Origin: Pseudomonadota bacterium
Lineage (GTDB): Bacteria > Pseudomonadota > Gammaproteobacteria > Steroidobacterales > Steroidobacteraceae
Direction of reading: 5' to 3'
NCBI GenBank assembly: GCA_021792755.1
Contig: JAJYUA010000001.1
Span: 1-64,000 of the forward strand
DNA: 64,000 nt
Shown: piece by piece, positions 17,700 to 26,659 of the stretch
Position numbering within the stretch: the stretch's first letter is position 1
Layout of the letters: each line of letters opens with the position of its first letter
Notes under the pieces: generated by a model
What the model was told of the DNA's origin: nothing
The model's input: the letters and a program-made list of their open reading frames with translations, nothing else
The model's database searches: none
Program-made: the position numbers and the translations under genes

Positions 17700-19316
17700 A
17701 TGATACGCCGCTCTCCTTCGGCCGTCGGATTCGCCGCCGGCTGCGCGCTGTTGCTCGGATTGTCCGCGACGGCCGCGGCGGCGCCCCGTCGGGGCCCCCT
17801 CGTGTCGAGCACCGATGGCTGGCTGCGCGGACTGCCGCGCGCCGGCGGCGGCGCGCAGTTCCTCGGCATTCCCTACGCGCAGCCGCCCATCGGCCCCCTG
17901 CGCTGGCGGGCGCCGCTGCCGATGAAGCCCTGGCGCGGCGTGCGGCCCGCCGTCGCCTTTGGACATCCCTGCCCGCAACCGCCACTCGGAGCGTGGAATG
18001 AGCATGCCGCCGCAACGGGCCGGGAAAATTGCCTCTTTCTCAACGTCATCGTGCCGCGCTGGCCGGTCAAAGAGGCCCTGCCGGTCATGTTCTGGATTCA
18101 CGGCGGAGCGAACGTCGGCGGCTCCGGAGTAGGCCCGCTCTACAACGCGGGCACGCTCGTCGATGACGGCGTCGTGCTCGTCACCATCAATTACCGGCTC
18201 GGCATCTTCGGCTTTCTGGCCGATCCGGCGCTCAGCGGCGAATCCCGCCATCACGCCTCCGGTGACTATGGTCTGATGGATCAGATCCTCGCCCTGCGCT
18301 GGGTACGGGCCAACATCGCCCGCTTCGGCGGCGATCCGCACAACATCACCGTCTTCGGACAATCCGCCGGCGGCACCGATACCGGCCTGCTCATGGCCTC
18401 ACGCGCCCGCGGCCTGTTTCAGAGGGCCATCGAGGAGAGCGGCACGCCCTTCATTCCGCCGGTCGATTCGCTGCGTGAGGCCGAGCGGGCCGGCGCGCGG
18501 CTCCTCGCCGCGCTCGGCGCACCGGCGGGCGCGGCGGGCATCGCCGATTTGCGCAAGCTTCCGGCACACACCCTCATCGCGAAGATGCAGGCACTGCCGC
18601 GCGCCGAGCTCATCTTCCCCCAGCCGGACGTCGACGGCTGGGTGATCCGCCGCGCGCCGCTGTCCACCTTCGCCGCCGGCAAAGAGGCGCCGGTCCCGCT
18701 GCTGTTCGGCACCACCACGCGCGAGATGAACTTTCCGATGCCGGTAAGCATGATCCGCGCCACCATCCGCCGCACAACCGGGTCGCTCGCCGCGCAAGTG
18801 CTGGCCCTCTACGGCTTTGCGCACGGCGGGCGGGGCATCGCCGATTCGAAATACGGCAGCGGCGTCAACCAATGGCTCGCCGACGTGACATTCCGCTGCC
18901 CGGCGGTGCTCGAGGCCCGCTGGCACACCGCGGCCAGCCATGTCGCCTACCAGTACGAATTCGACCACCCTCTGCCCGGACATGCCTTCGCCGTGCATTC
19001 CTCCGAGCTTCCGTATGTGTTCGGCTTCTTGCCGAAGCCCGGCGCTGTCGTGGATCCTTTGGGCGAGATTCTGGCCCCCTTCACCGCCGCGGATCACAGA
19101 CTCTCGAGACTGATGGAACGCTATTGGACCAACTTTGCCAGGAGCGGGGATCCGAACGGGCCGGGCCTGCCGAAGTGGCCGGCGTTCGCAGCTCAGGGGC
19201 GCTACATTGAGCTCTCGAGCCGCACACACGTGGCTCTCGCGAGCCATATGCGCCGTGCGCAGTGCAGGTTGTTTCGCGAAGCTGTTGCGGCGTTGATGCA
19301 CCGCGGATCCTCCTGA
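17700..19316 (+). CDS. Type-B carboxylesterase, exported
   Basis: A 538-residue esterase of the same family as its divergent neighbour but with a clear Sec signal peptide (basic MIRR, hydrophobic core GCALLLGLSATAAAA), so it is probably periplasmic. The nucleophile is S222 in GQSAG, the oxyanion loop is in MFWIHGGANVGG, and the family motif is ENCLFLNV. ATG at 17700 is chosen because the signal peptide begins there; the in-frame ATGs at 17661 and 17667 would add a poor N-terminus. It would deacylate material brought in by the TonB receptor before sugar uptake. Start and exact substrate are less certain than the family. Confidence 0.88.
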   Translation: MIRRSPSAVGFAAGCALLLGLSATAAAAPRRGPLVSSTDGWLRGLPRAGGGAQFLGIPYAQPPIGPLRWRAPLPMKPWRGVRPAVAFGHPCPQPPLGAWNEHAAATGRENCLFLNVIVPRWPVKEALPVMFWIHGGANVGGSGVGPLYNAGTLVDDGVVLVTINYRLGIFGFLADPALSGESRHHASGDYGLMDQILALRWVRANIARFGGDPHNITVFGQSAGGTDTGLLMASRARGLFQRAIEESGTPFIPPVDSLREAERAGARLLAALGAPAGAAGIADLRKLPAHTLIAKMQALPRAELIFPQPDVDGWVIRRAPLSTFAAGKEAPVPLLFGTTTREMNFPMPVSMIRATIRRTTGSLAAQVLALYGFAHGGRGIADSKYGSGVNQWLADVTFRCPAVLEARWHTAASHVAYQYEFDHPLPGHAFAVHSSELPYVFGFLPKPGAVVDPLGEILAPFTAADHRLSRLMERYWTNFARSGDPNGPGLPKWPAFAAQGRYIELSSRTHVALASHMRRAQCRLFREAVAALMHRGSS

Positions 19317-19351
19317 GCCGACGCTGCAGCGCGCAGCGCACGCCGCTCACC

Positions 19352-19390
19352 GGCTGATCAGCCTTCCCGGACGGCGCAAGCAGGCCGTCC
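19352..19390. terminator. Palindrome and stem-loop between convergent genes
   Basis: A perfect 12-bp palindrome GGCTGATCAGCC (19352-19363) and a stem GGACGGC/GCCGTCC with an 8-base loop (19369-19390) lie between the esterase stop and the tetR stop. There is no T-run, so ending of transcription in both directions is only a suggestion. Confidence 0.4.
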
Positions 19391-19407
19391 CGCTCCATCG
19401 CCGCCGC

Positions 19408-20133
19408 TCAGCGGCCGCCTTTCCTGCGGCCGGAAGCGGCCTTCGGCGATTTGCCGCACGTGCCGCAAAGCGCAATGAAGCCCGCAGCCATGAAACTCGC
19501 CAGGCGCTCCTTGACCGCCGCGAAGTCCTCGGATTTGCAGGCGCCGCTCGAGAGTCGGTCGATGCGGCCGGTGCGCCCGAGCACGTGCATGAACGCGCCG
19601 GTGACGAAATCGTAGCCCCAGAAGATGTCCGCGTCCGAGCATCCCGGCAGCGCCTTCTTCAGGATACCGATCAGCTTCAGCACCACCGGGTCGAAGTGCA
19701 GATCCATCATGGCGGCTCCCTCTTGCGAGTTGCTCACTTGCGCGGCAAACGCGGCAAAATTGCGCCACCCCTCCCCGCCGTTGATGTAAAGATCCAGGTC
19801 GGTGTCCAGAAAGGCGCGCAGCGCACCCTCGACGGTCGGCGCTTCGCCGCATTCCCGCTCGTAATGATCCAGGGCGTCCAGCCGGCGGCTGCTGGTCGTA
19901 CCGGCGCGGCGCGTGAACACCGCTTCGAACAGCCGGCGTTTGTCGACGAAATAGTAGTGCATCAACGAAGTGTGTACGCCGACCTTCAGCGCGACATCGC
20001 GCAGGGTCACCCCGTTCAAGCCGTGCTTGGAGAACAGATACTCCGCGGCGTCGAGAATCCGCTCGAGGGTCTCGGCCCGCTGCTCGGCCTTGGTGCGCGG
20101 TTTTTGCCTGTTCGTAAGACGCTTCGCCATCAT
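19408..20133 (-). CDS. TetR-family transcriptional regulator
   Basis: A 241-residue regulator with an N-terminal helix-turn-helix of TetR type at about 22-68 (RILDAAEYLFSKHGLNGVTL, then VGVHTSLMHYYFVDKRRLF) and a helical ligand domain to about 220. It ends in a basic, cysteine-containing tail (CGTCGKSPKAASGRRKGG). The start is one of two adjacent codons at 20133/20130. It is the only regulator inside the catabolic locus, converging on the exported esterase, so it is the best candidate for binding the two boxes at 7886-7945 and 17590-17649. No matching box is seen before its own gene, so autoregulation is not indicated. Confidence 0.9.
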   Translation of the reverse strand: MMAKRLTNRQKPRTKAEQRAETLERILDAAEYLFSKHGLNGVTLRDVALKVGVHTSLMHYYFVDKRRLFEAVFTRRAGTTSSRRLDALDHYERECGEAPTVEGALRAFLDTDLDLYINGGEGWRNFAAFAAQVSNSQEGAAMMDLHFDPVVLKLIGILKKALPGCSDADIFWGYDFVTGAFMHVLGRTGRIDRLSSGACKSEDFAAVKERLASFMAAGFIALCGTCGKSPKAASGRRKGGR

Positions 20134-20719
20134 CGCAACCTTTCAGGAAAAGCGGCGCTTGCCGTGCAAAGACTACCACCATTGCAGTCCCGCTCTGCGA
20201 ACAATCCGTCGCAACCTGCCAAGCCGGGACAGTCGCCAGACGGGCCGGCCCGCCCGATGGCGAACGCCGGCGTCCCGGTTTGCCCGTGCGAATTCGCGAT
20301 GCGAAGCTCCATGGGGTCCCCGTCAACATGCTTTCTGCCCGCCCGTGTCGAGTAACGCTGCCGGCCCTCACCACCGCCGCCGGCTCGCATCCTTGCGCCG
20401 GCCACGCAGCGCAAACGCCCGGCCCGCGCACTCGCAGACAGAGCGCGCTCGGACCCCCGGTGGATCGGCGCCTGCAACGCGATCCGCCGCCGCAAGGAGC
20501 TGATGTCGGCGTGTCGGCCGTGCTCGACCGTGCCGGATGACTGCGGTAGGCGCAAAGACAGGGGGCTCGCTCTGCCGATGAGATAAGGAGACATGGCACC
20601 TGCCGCAACGATGAAGGGCGTGGCTTGCAGCGGGGCATGGCGGTCTCGACAGGCTGCTCCGACGCGCTGATCTGCCCGTGTCCACCCCGCGGGCGTCGGG
20701 CGAGTTGTCGCAGCGCGGC
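20134..20719. other. Non-coding stretch upstream of tetR
   Basis: About 590 bp with no recognisable gene. Open frames on both strands are arginine/alanine-rich shadows. It may be decayed DNA belonging with the pseudogene fragment to its right. Confidence 0.5.
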
Positions 20720-21055
20720 GGCGCTTCGGCGCTGAACGATACCGGTGTCGATGCCCGCGCCGGCCGGTATTGCAGAGGCGTGCACGGCAACGCCGCATCG
20801 GGTGCCGCCGGAGGTCGCGGGGTCGGCTGCCGGTCCAGCGTCGGGCGTGGTCTTCGCACGCTCTACGTGGCCGAGCCCACCTTCTTCGCGCACACCTATC
20901 GGCGCGGCACTGTTTTCGCCGGCCCGGCGAGTTATATCGAGTCCGGCGAGGTGCGGCCCATTCTCGCTGCCACCCGGTCACCGCAGGAGTTGTGCGCGGC
21001 GCGGGCCAATTTCAGCTCAAAGTCCCCTGTCGGCACGGTGAACTTCGCGGCCGGA
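20720..21055 (+). pseudogene. Remnant of a quinone oxidoreductase (MDR superfamily) C-terminus
   Basis: In one plus-strand frame about 105 residues read like the end of an NADPH:quinone reductase-type medium-chain dehydrogenase. In order they show a GRY..GNAASGA segment (cofactor-domain strand and loop), LYVAEPTFFAHT (family RPTLF-type strand), SGEVRPILAATRSPQEL and a final VGTVNF strand. The usual catalytic and nucleotide-binding N-terminal two thirds are absent upstream, substitutions have changed many conserved positions, and the frame runs on past the natural end into arginine-rich text. I therefore call a decayed 3' fragment. Recognition is by eye; the borders are approximate. Confidence 0.55.
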
Positions 21056-21600
21056 AGCCGACGGGGCGCCGGCCGCCACTTTGCCGGGCGAAGCCTGCCC
21101 GCGATGCGGGCCGATTCCTGCGCGCGCTCGTTCCGTTGGCTCTTCGTATTGCCGCCCGCCATGGCGCTCGCGCAACCGCGCACCGCCCGACGCCCGGCGG
21201 GGCGGGGACGGGAAGATCGGGAAACCTCCGCCAGGAGGCGCAGGCGCACGCTGGCGCAGTAGCCGCTGTAACCGCGAGGGTCGCGCGGGCGGGCAGGTCT
21301 TGCTCCTCGAACAGGCGCCGCAAGAGGCCCGGGACGAAGGACGAAGAGTGAGGCGAGCAGCGGGATCGACGCTCGCGCCGCTGGTGCCATGAGCACCGCC
21401 GCAGCACGCGCACGGCCCGGCGCTGCGGCGCGCCAGCGGACGGACTGCACGGATCGGCCGCTTGACGGGCGCCTCGTTGCCGCGCTTCGGGTCGCACTTG
21501 TCTTCGGCGAAACGTGCTTTGACGGCACGCTCGCCGGCGACGCAGCAGTGCGCGGCCGCCTTCCCGCGCGCCGGCAGGTGCCGCGCCAGGACGGCGGCAG
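21056..21600. other. Intergenic, nothing recognised
   Basis: About 545 bp between the oxidoreductase remnant and the end of the cytochrome gene. Long open frames are present on both strands, as expected at this GC content, but none shows a domain, membrane segment or plausible ribosome site. Confidence 0.5.
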
Positions 21601-22260
21601 TTACGACAGCGATGCCAGGTAGTCGGCTACCGCCTTTTCCTGCTTGGCGTGCAGCGTCATCGTTATTCCGTGCATGATGAAGACATCACGCATGTTCGTC
21701 CTGAACGCGTTGAGCTGCTTGAGGATGTACTCGGCGTGTTGCCCGGCGACGCGCGGAAAATGCGCATTGCCGAGGCCGTTGGCGCCGTGGCACGCGGCGC
21801 AGGCCGGCACGCCCTGCGTGGGAATCCCCTGATGGTAGATCTGGTTTCCCTCGGCGAGCACGCGCACCGGACGGCGCGTTCCAGGACCGGCCTTCTGGTG
21901 CGAGAAGTAGTTCGCCAGAGAGACGATGGTCGCATTCGAGAGCTGACCGGCCATGCCCCACATGTAGCCCACCGCGTACGCATCGCCGCGAGTGTGATCG
22001 CGGAACTCCTTCAGCTGCTGCTCGAGGTACCAGGCCTTCTGGCCCGCGAGGCGCGGGAACATCGGGTTCTTGCTGTTGCCGCTGACTCCGTGGCAGGTGC
22101 CGCAGACACCGATCGCGAGCCGCCGGGCCTGCGACGGAGGCGTGTAGGCGCCCTGCGCCGGCGCCGGGACGCTCGCCAGCGCGAGCGTCGCCGCCGAAGC
22201 GGCCAACAGGCCGCGGCGCAACCAAACTTTCAGATCATCGATTCGCATAGCACACGACAT
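21601..22260 (-). CDS. Diheme cytochrome c (cytochrome c4-like)
   Basis: An exported electron carrier of 219 residues with two haem-binding motifs, CGTCH (53-57) and CAACH (153-157). Each begins a domain of about 90 residues, as in cytochrome c4. Candidate axial methionines lie late in each domain (for example YMWGMAGQLS and MHGITMT). The N-terminal segment WLRRGLLAASAATLALASVPAPAQG is a signal peptide. The start is taken as ATG 22260; ATG 22248 would also keep the signal. It is divergent from the cupredoxin gene, so the two may share a redox or copper role. The partner oxidase or dehydrogenase is not in the window. Confidence 0.88.
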   Translation of the reverse strand: MSCAMRIDDLKVWLRRGLLAASAATLALASVPAPAQGAYTPPSQARRLAIGVCGTCHGVSGNSKNPMFPRLAGQKAWYLEQQLKEFRDHTRGDAYAVGYMWGMAGQLSNATIVSLANYFSHQKAGPGTRRPVRVLAEGNQIYHQGIPTQGVPACAACHGANGLGNAHFPRVAGQHAEYILKQLNAFRTNMRDVFIMHGITMTLHAKQEKAVADYLASLS

Positions 22261-22709
22261 AGTGAGGTCCAACAGCGGGAAAGGTTCACCGCCGGCGGCC
22301 TATGCTGATATAGGTAGTTTCCGCACTTCATGACATTGGTCAAATTCCAGGGCGGATACGGGCCGCCGCAACGCCGCGCAATCTTCATTCTCCAGATCAC
22401 GCGAGCCTGCTGTCATCGAGGCCGGCTTCACCCAGGGGACGCATTGGGACCATTGAGGAAGCAGCGCGGTTTCGGCGGCAGGAGCCGGATTCCGTCCCCC
22501 GGGCGCGGGAGTGATCATGGCGGACGGTGTCATGCTCCTTGAAACCGGGCATCATGCGATCCGGCAGACCCCGCGCGGGCCGCCGGGGTGCCGCCGCGGT
22601 GGCCGCTCGCCGGGCTTCCCGGGGAAAAGCTCTTTCGCCAGCGCGAGCACGGCGCTGACGGTGATGATCACGGCCGCCGAGATCGAGGGCGGCGGGAGGA
22701 GGCTTTCAC
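22261..22709. other. Divergent intergenic region
   Basis: 449 bp between the cytochrome c and cupredoxin genes. It must contain promoters for both directions. A short dyad CCTAT-N6-ATAGG at 22300-22315 sits just upstream of the cytochrome gene and may be a binding site, but I cannot assign -35/-10 pairs with confidence. Confidence 0.4.
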
Positions 22710-23693
22710 ATGTTTGTTGACCGGATTCATGCTCCGACGGGAGCCGCTCGTGGCGCACCGGCGCGCGGCGGCGCTGTGGCGGCTGTTGTGATCGCCTGTG
22801 CCGGCACGTTGCTTTTGAGTCGGGCCGCCGCGGCGCCGGCCCGTGTGCCCGGACAATCCGCGCTCTGGGGGCGCAGCCACGGCGAGATCAGATTGGACGG
22901 CGACGGCTTCAACGTGATGAACGTGCAGCTCGTGCTGCGCTCGCGCCTGCGCTTTGCCAATCCGGGCGATGATCCGCTCGACATCAGGATCGTCACCCGA
23001 CGCGGCCGACTGGTGAAAAATCTGCTGATCCCGGCGCACTCCCATGCGGCGTGGATGCCCGTTCGCTACGGCGTCTATGTCTATTTCAACGCCGGCACGA
23101 CGGGTTTTGGCTCCGTGACGCTCATGGGCGCGCGCCAAGAGAAGATCGACCAGCCTGTTGCGCGCAAGGACTCCAGCTCATTTCCGGCCCCGGCCTACGG
23201 CGTGGTCGCGGTGACAAACGCCGCCGGCGGAGGGATTGCGCTGAGCGCCAGCCATGGGGCCATGGAAGGGGCGGGGACCGGCAGGCGCACCGGCATGCCT
23301 CATCGCGCGTTCATGAATCGAGGGCCGTGGCTGGAGGTGTCCGGCGCCACCATGACCTTCGTGCCCTGGGTATTGGTTGTCAGAGCGGGCCAGCCGATTC
23401 ACGTCTACAACGAAGACTCCATGACCCATAGTTTCTATCCCGGCAAGTATCCGGTGATGGACGAGGATCGCGATCGCATTCGCCTGTACCGCTACGCGTT
23501 CAAGGGGTTCAATCTGGCAATGAACGGCGGGGAGCGGTCCATCGTTTTCCGCCATGCCGGCATTCATCCCATCGTCTGCCTCATTCATGCCGCCGCCTGG
23601 AAGCATACGTACAGGCCTTACCCCGGGTACGGCGGGTATCCGTACGTCATGGATGCGGTGATAGTGGTGGAGCCGGCGCAAGCTCACCGATAA
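22710..23693 (+). CDS. Exported cupredoxin-like protein
   Basis: A 327-residue protein with an N-terminal signal/anchor (AVAAVVIACAGTLLLSRAAAA) and a C-terminal cupredoxin-like domain. Probable copper ligands are His in DSMTHSFYPGK and Cys/His in PIVCLIHAAAWKH. In related plastocyanin-like proteins of the methylamine-utilisation type this last stretch reads C-x2-H-x2-M; here the Met position is Ala, so the axial ligand is missing or supplied by a nearby residue. The N-terminal half (about 45-150) is beta-rich and unrecognised. The ribosome site is excellent (AGGAGG, 7 bases before ATG). It may exchange electrons with the divergently encoded cytochrome c. Family assignment is moderate. Confidence 0.65.
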   Translation: MFVDRIHAPTGAARGAPARGGAVAAVVIACAGTLLLSRAAAAPARVPGQSALWGRSHGEIRLDGDGFNVMNVQLVLRSRLRFANPGDDPLDIRIVTRRGRLVKNLLIPAHSHAAWMPVRYGVYVYFNAGTTGFGSVTLMGARQEKIDQPVARKDSSSFPAPAYGVVAVTNAAGGGIALSASHGAMEGAGTGRRTGMPHRAFMNRGPWLEVSGATMTFVPWVLVVRAGQPIHVYNEDSMTHSFYPGKYPVMDEDRDRIRLYRYAFKGFNLAMNGGERSIVFRHAGIHPIVCLIHAAAWKHTYRPYPGYGGYPYVMDAVIVVEPAQAHR

Positions 23694-23942
23694 TTTGCCG
23701 CCTCCCGCACCCGAGGGGTGCGCGCTCGGGCGCCGGCCGGTGCGCGATGTGCAGCGCGCCCGCGGCGCCCCTGGCGCACACCGCGGGTCGTTTCGCCAGG
23801 CGGCGTTCGCTTCCCGATCCCGAAACATGGCCCGCGGTCGGATCGGCGCAGCGCACCGCGGGCGCTGCGGCCGGTGGTCATTGCGATGTGCGCTCGCCTG
23901 CGGCGGCGGCCTGGTCCGATCGGGGAGAACAGGCGCGTAGGG

Positions 23943-24419
23943 CTAATGGCTGCCCGAGTGCCCGAAGCCGCCCGCGCCGCGGCTGCTCTGTTCGAAGCCC
24001 TCGACCACTTCGAGCGCCACCTGCACCACCGGCACCACGACGAGCTGCGCGATGCGCTCCCCGGGCTGGATGAGGAAGGGCCCGTGCGCGCGATTCCAAC
24101 AGGACACCATCAGCTGGCCCTGGTAGTCCGAGTCGATCAGGCCGACGAGGTTGCCGAGCACCACGCCGTGCTTGTGGCCGAGGCCCGAGCGCGGCAGGAT
24201 CACCGCCGCGAGCCCGGGGTCGGCAAGATGAATCGCCATGCCGGTTGGAATGAGCTCCGCGCGGCCCGGCATCAGGGTGAGCGGCCCATCCAGACAGGCG
24301 CGCAGATCGAGGCCCGCCGAGCCCGCGGTCGCATACGCCGGCAGCGGAAACTCGCTGCCCAGACGCCGATCCAGGATCCTGATCCTCAGCGGCCGCGCCG
24401 CGGCAGGCGCGGCGCTCAA
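23943..24419 (-). CDS. dut: Deoxyuridine 5'-triphosphate nucleotidohydrolase
   Basis: Trimeric dUTPase splitting dUTP to dUMP and pyrophosphate. All five motifs are present in order: [44 protein letters not shown] and the C-terminal [10 protein letters not shown]. No ATG lies at the expected place. A TTG at 24419 overlaps the coaBC stop as TTGA and gives 158 residues, close to the usual length, so I choose it; the frame extends further upstream inside coaBC but without family similarity. The coaBC-dut order is conserved in gammaproteobacteria and implies translational coupling. Confidence 0.9.
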   Translation of the reverse strand: MSAAPAAARPLRIRILDRRLGSEFPLPAYATAGSAGLDLRACLDGPLTLMPGRAELIPTGMAIHLADPGLAAVILPRSGLGHKHGVVLGNLVGLIDSDYQGQLMVSCWNRAHGPFLIQPGERIAQLVVVPVVQVALEVVEGFEQSSRGAGGFGHSGSH

Positions 24420-25642
24420 GCGTGGACCGTGTCGAGGTGGCGCGTCCCCGCGAGGGACGCTGCGTAGGACTCGGCGATCAGACGCACGAGCTCGCGTGCC
24501 AGGGCGAGCTTTGGCCCGCGGCCCAAGTCCTGCCGCGCGTTGCGCCACAGCACGACCAGATGGTTGTCCTCGCAGTCGAAGCCCTTGGTGTGACCGACCT
24601 CGTTGGCCGCGATCATGTCGAGATTCTTCTTCAGCAGCTTCCCCCGGGCGTTCTGCTCGACCGACTCGGTCTCGGCGGCGAAGCCCACGACGAAGGGGCG
24701 CTCGGGCCGCGCGGCCACTGTCGCCAACACGTCGGCGGTACGCTCCATGTCCAAGTGCAGGCGGTCGGAGGTTTTCTTGATCTTCTGCTCGGCGGGGTTG
24801 GCGGGCCGGTAATCCGCCACCGCCGCGGTCGAGATGAAAATATTCGCCTGCGCGACCTCGCGCTGCACCGCCTCGAGCATGGCCTCCGCGCTTTCGACAT
24901 CCACGCGGCGCACGCCGGGCGGCGTCGGCAGTGCGACCGGGCCGCTGATCAGAACGACCTCGGCGCCCGCTTCCCGCGCGGCCTGCGCCACGGCGAAACC
25001 CATCTTGCCCGAGCTGCGATTGCTGATGAAGCGCACCGGATCGATGCGCTCGCGCGTGGGCCCGGCGGTGATCAGCACGCGCCGGCCGCGCAGCGGCCCG
25101 TCGCGGGGAAGCAGCTCAGCGACGCGATCGGCGAGCTCCTGGGGCTCCAGCATGCGTCCCTCGCCCACCTCGCCGCAGGCTTGGGCGCCTTCGGCCGGCC
25201 CGAGCACGTGCACGCCCCTCTGGCGAAGCAGGGCGAGGTTGGCCGCCGTGGCGGCGTTACCCCACATGATGCGGTTCATGGCGGGCGCGACGGCGATCGG
25301 CGCCTCGCTCGCGAGACAGAGCGTTGCCAGCAGGTCATCGGCCCTGCCACCGGCCAGGCGAGCCAGAAAATCCGCGCTCGCCGGCGCAATCAGTACCAGT
25401 TCGGCCCAGCGGGCCAGCTCGATGTGGCCCATGGCCGCCTCGGCCGCGCTGTCCCAGAGGTCGATCCGCACCGGACGACCCGAAAGGGCCTGGAAGGTGA
25501 TCGGCCCGACGAACTCGCGCGCGGCGGTAGTCATGGCCACCTGGACCTCGGCGCCGCGCTCGCGCAGGCGCCTCAGCAGGTCCGCACTCTTGTACGCGGC
25601 GATGCTACCGGTCACACCGAGCAGGATGTGTTTGCCTTGCAT
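24416..25642 (-). CDS. coaBC: Bifunctional phosphopantothenoylcysteine decarboxylase/synthetase
   Basis: A 408-residue enzyme making 4'-phosphopantetheine for coenzyme A. The N-terminal flavin-dependent CoaC half (1-185) starts [10 protein letters not shown], has the catalytic His in GHIELARW and the Cys in [10 protein letters not shown]. The C-terminal CoaB half has [20 protein letters not shown] and the nucleotide-binding and dimer elements after it. Length matches the family. It is first of the coaBC-dut pair and divergent from radC. The window also holds coaD, a later CoA pathway gene. Confidence 0.96.
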   Translation of the reverse strand: MQGKHILLGVTGSIAAYKSADLLRRLRERGAEVQVAMTTAAREFVGPITFQALSGRPVRIDLWDSAAEAAMGHIELARWAELVLIAPASADFLARLAGGRADDLLATLCLASEAPIAVAPAMNRIMWGNAATAANLALLRQRGVHVLGPAEGAQACGEVGEGRMLEPQELADRVAELLPRDGPLRGRRVLITAGPTRERIDPVRFISNRSSGKMGFAVAQAAREAGAEVVLISGPVALPTPPGVRRVDVESAEAMLEAVQREVAQANIFISTAAVADYRPANPAEQKIKKTSDRLHLDMERTADVLATVAARPERPFVVGFAAETESVEQNARGKLLKKNLDMIAANEVGHTKGFDCEDNHLVVLWRNARQDLGRGPKLALARELVRLIAESYAASLAGTRHLDTVHA

Positions 25643-25789
25643 CGGGTGATTATCCGGCGCCTGTCACCGGCCACGCAAACCGGCCCGCATGAATTGCGCA
25701 TTTCTGCATGAACACCCCCGATTTTCCCCCTGCCGGACTCCTCTTTGCCGCCCCAAGATGGACCTCCCGCACCCTAGGGAGCGCTTTCG

Positions 25790-26491
25790 ATGCAGAGCGA
25801 GGTACGAGAAGCCGGCTTGCTGCCCATACGCAAATGGGCGCTCTCCGAGCGCCCGCGCGAGAAACTCCTGGCACACGGGCCGCACGCCCTGACGGACGCG
25901 GAGCTCCTGGCGCTGCTGATCGGCTCGGGCGTGCCCGGCTGCTCGGCCGTGGAGCTGGCCCGCGCATTGCTCAATGATTTCGGCTCCCTGCGCGCTTTGC
26001 TGGCGGCCGAGCGCTCACGCTGGCGCCGCAAGGGGATGGGACCGGCGCGCTACGCCGCCATCCAGGCGGCGGTCGAACTGGCGCGGCGCCATTTGCACGA
26101 GGAGCTGCGCTCCGGGCAGCCGCTGACGAGCCCTCAGGCCACGCACCGCTTCCTGCTGGCACAGTTGCGTGATCGCCCTTACGAGGTGTTCTGCTGCCTG
26201 TACCTCGACGTGCGCCATCGGCTGATCGCCTTCGAGGAGCTGTTCCGCGGCACGGTCGACTGCGCGCAGGTGCACCCCCGTGAGGTGCTTCGGCAGGCGC
26301 TGCTGCACAACGCCACCGCGGTGATCGTGGCGCACAATCACCCCTCGGGCGGCACCGACCCCAGTGCGGCCGACGATGCGATCACCTCTCGCCTGCGGGA
26401 CTGTCTCGCGCTGATGGACGTGCGGATGGTCGACCACGTCATCGTGGGCGCCGGCCGCTGCTATTCATTTGCGGAACATGGACTCCTCTGA
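25790..26491 (+). CDS. radC: RadC-like JAB/MPN-domain protein
   Basis: A 233-residue member of the RadC family. A helix-hairpin-helix-like N-terminal region (residues 1-100, LTDAELLALLIGSGVPG) precedes a JAB1/MPN metalloprotease-like domain carrying the metal motif HNHPSGGTDPSAAD. The molecular role of RadC is unsettled despite its DNA-repair name. ATG at 25790 follows a GGGAG-like site. It is placed between coaBC (divergent) and rpmB, as in E. coli. Confidence 0.92.
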   Translation: MQSEVREAGLLPIRKWALSERPREKLLAHGPHALTDAELLALLIGSGVPGCSAVELARALLNDFGSLRALLAAERSRWRRKGMGPARYAAIQAAVELARRHLHEELRSGQPLTSPQATHRFLLAQLRDRPYEVFCCLYLDVRHRLIAFEELFRGTVDCAQVHPREVLRQALLHNATAVIVAHNHPSGGTDPSAADDAITSRLRDCLALMDVRMVDHVIVGAGRCYSFAEHGLL

Positions 26492-26528
26492 GCGTCCCGG
26501 ACCCTCGTTCCGGCCGGCCACGGTTGCC

Positions 26529-26557
26529 TTGCCGGGCTTCCCCGGTGCTGGTATAAA
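26529..26557 (+). promoter_or_regulatory. Sigma-70-type promoter of rpmB-rpmG
   Basis: A TTGCCG -35 (26529-26534), 17-bp spacer and TATAAA -10 (26552-26557) lie about 100 bases before the rpmB start. This is the best core promoter visible by eye in the window and fits a strongly expressed ribosomal gene pair. Confidence 0.7.
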
Positions 26558-26593
26558 GCTGGGCTCCTGCGGACAGGCCACGGCCGCCGCAGT

Positions 26594-26646
26594 CCGGGCA
26601 CCTCGACGGGTCACGCCCGGCATCTGTTCAAGTATTTGATTTTTTT
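26594..26646 (+). promoter_or_regulatory. Structured rpmB leader with hairpin and T-run
   Basis: CCGGGC (26594-26599) pairs with GCCCGG (26615-26620), and a run of seven T follows at 26640-26646, just before the rpmB ribosome site. The gap of about 20 bases between stem and T-run is too long for a standard terminator, but it could be part of a leader that adjusts r-protein synthesis. This is inference only. Confidence 0.35.
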
Positions 26647-26659
26647 AAGGTTGTTGCAC

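Noticed and set aside
15805-17700. 631-codon plus-strand frame over the cytosolic esterase
   Set aside because: Shadow of the esterase gene; arginine-rich with no recognisable motif.
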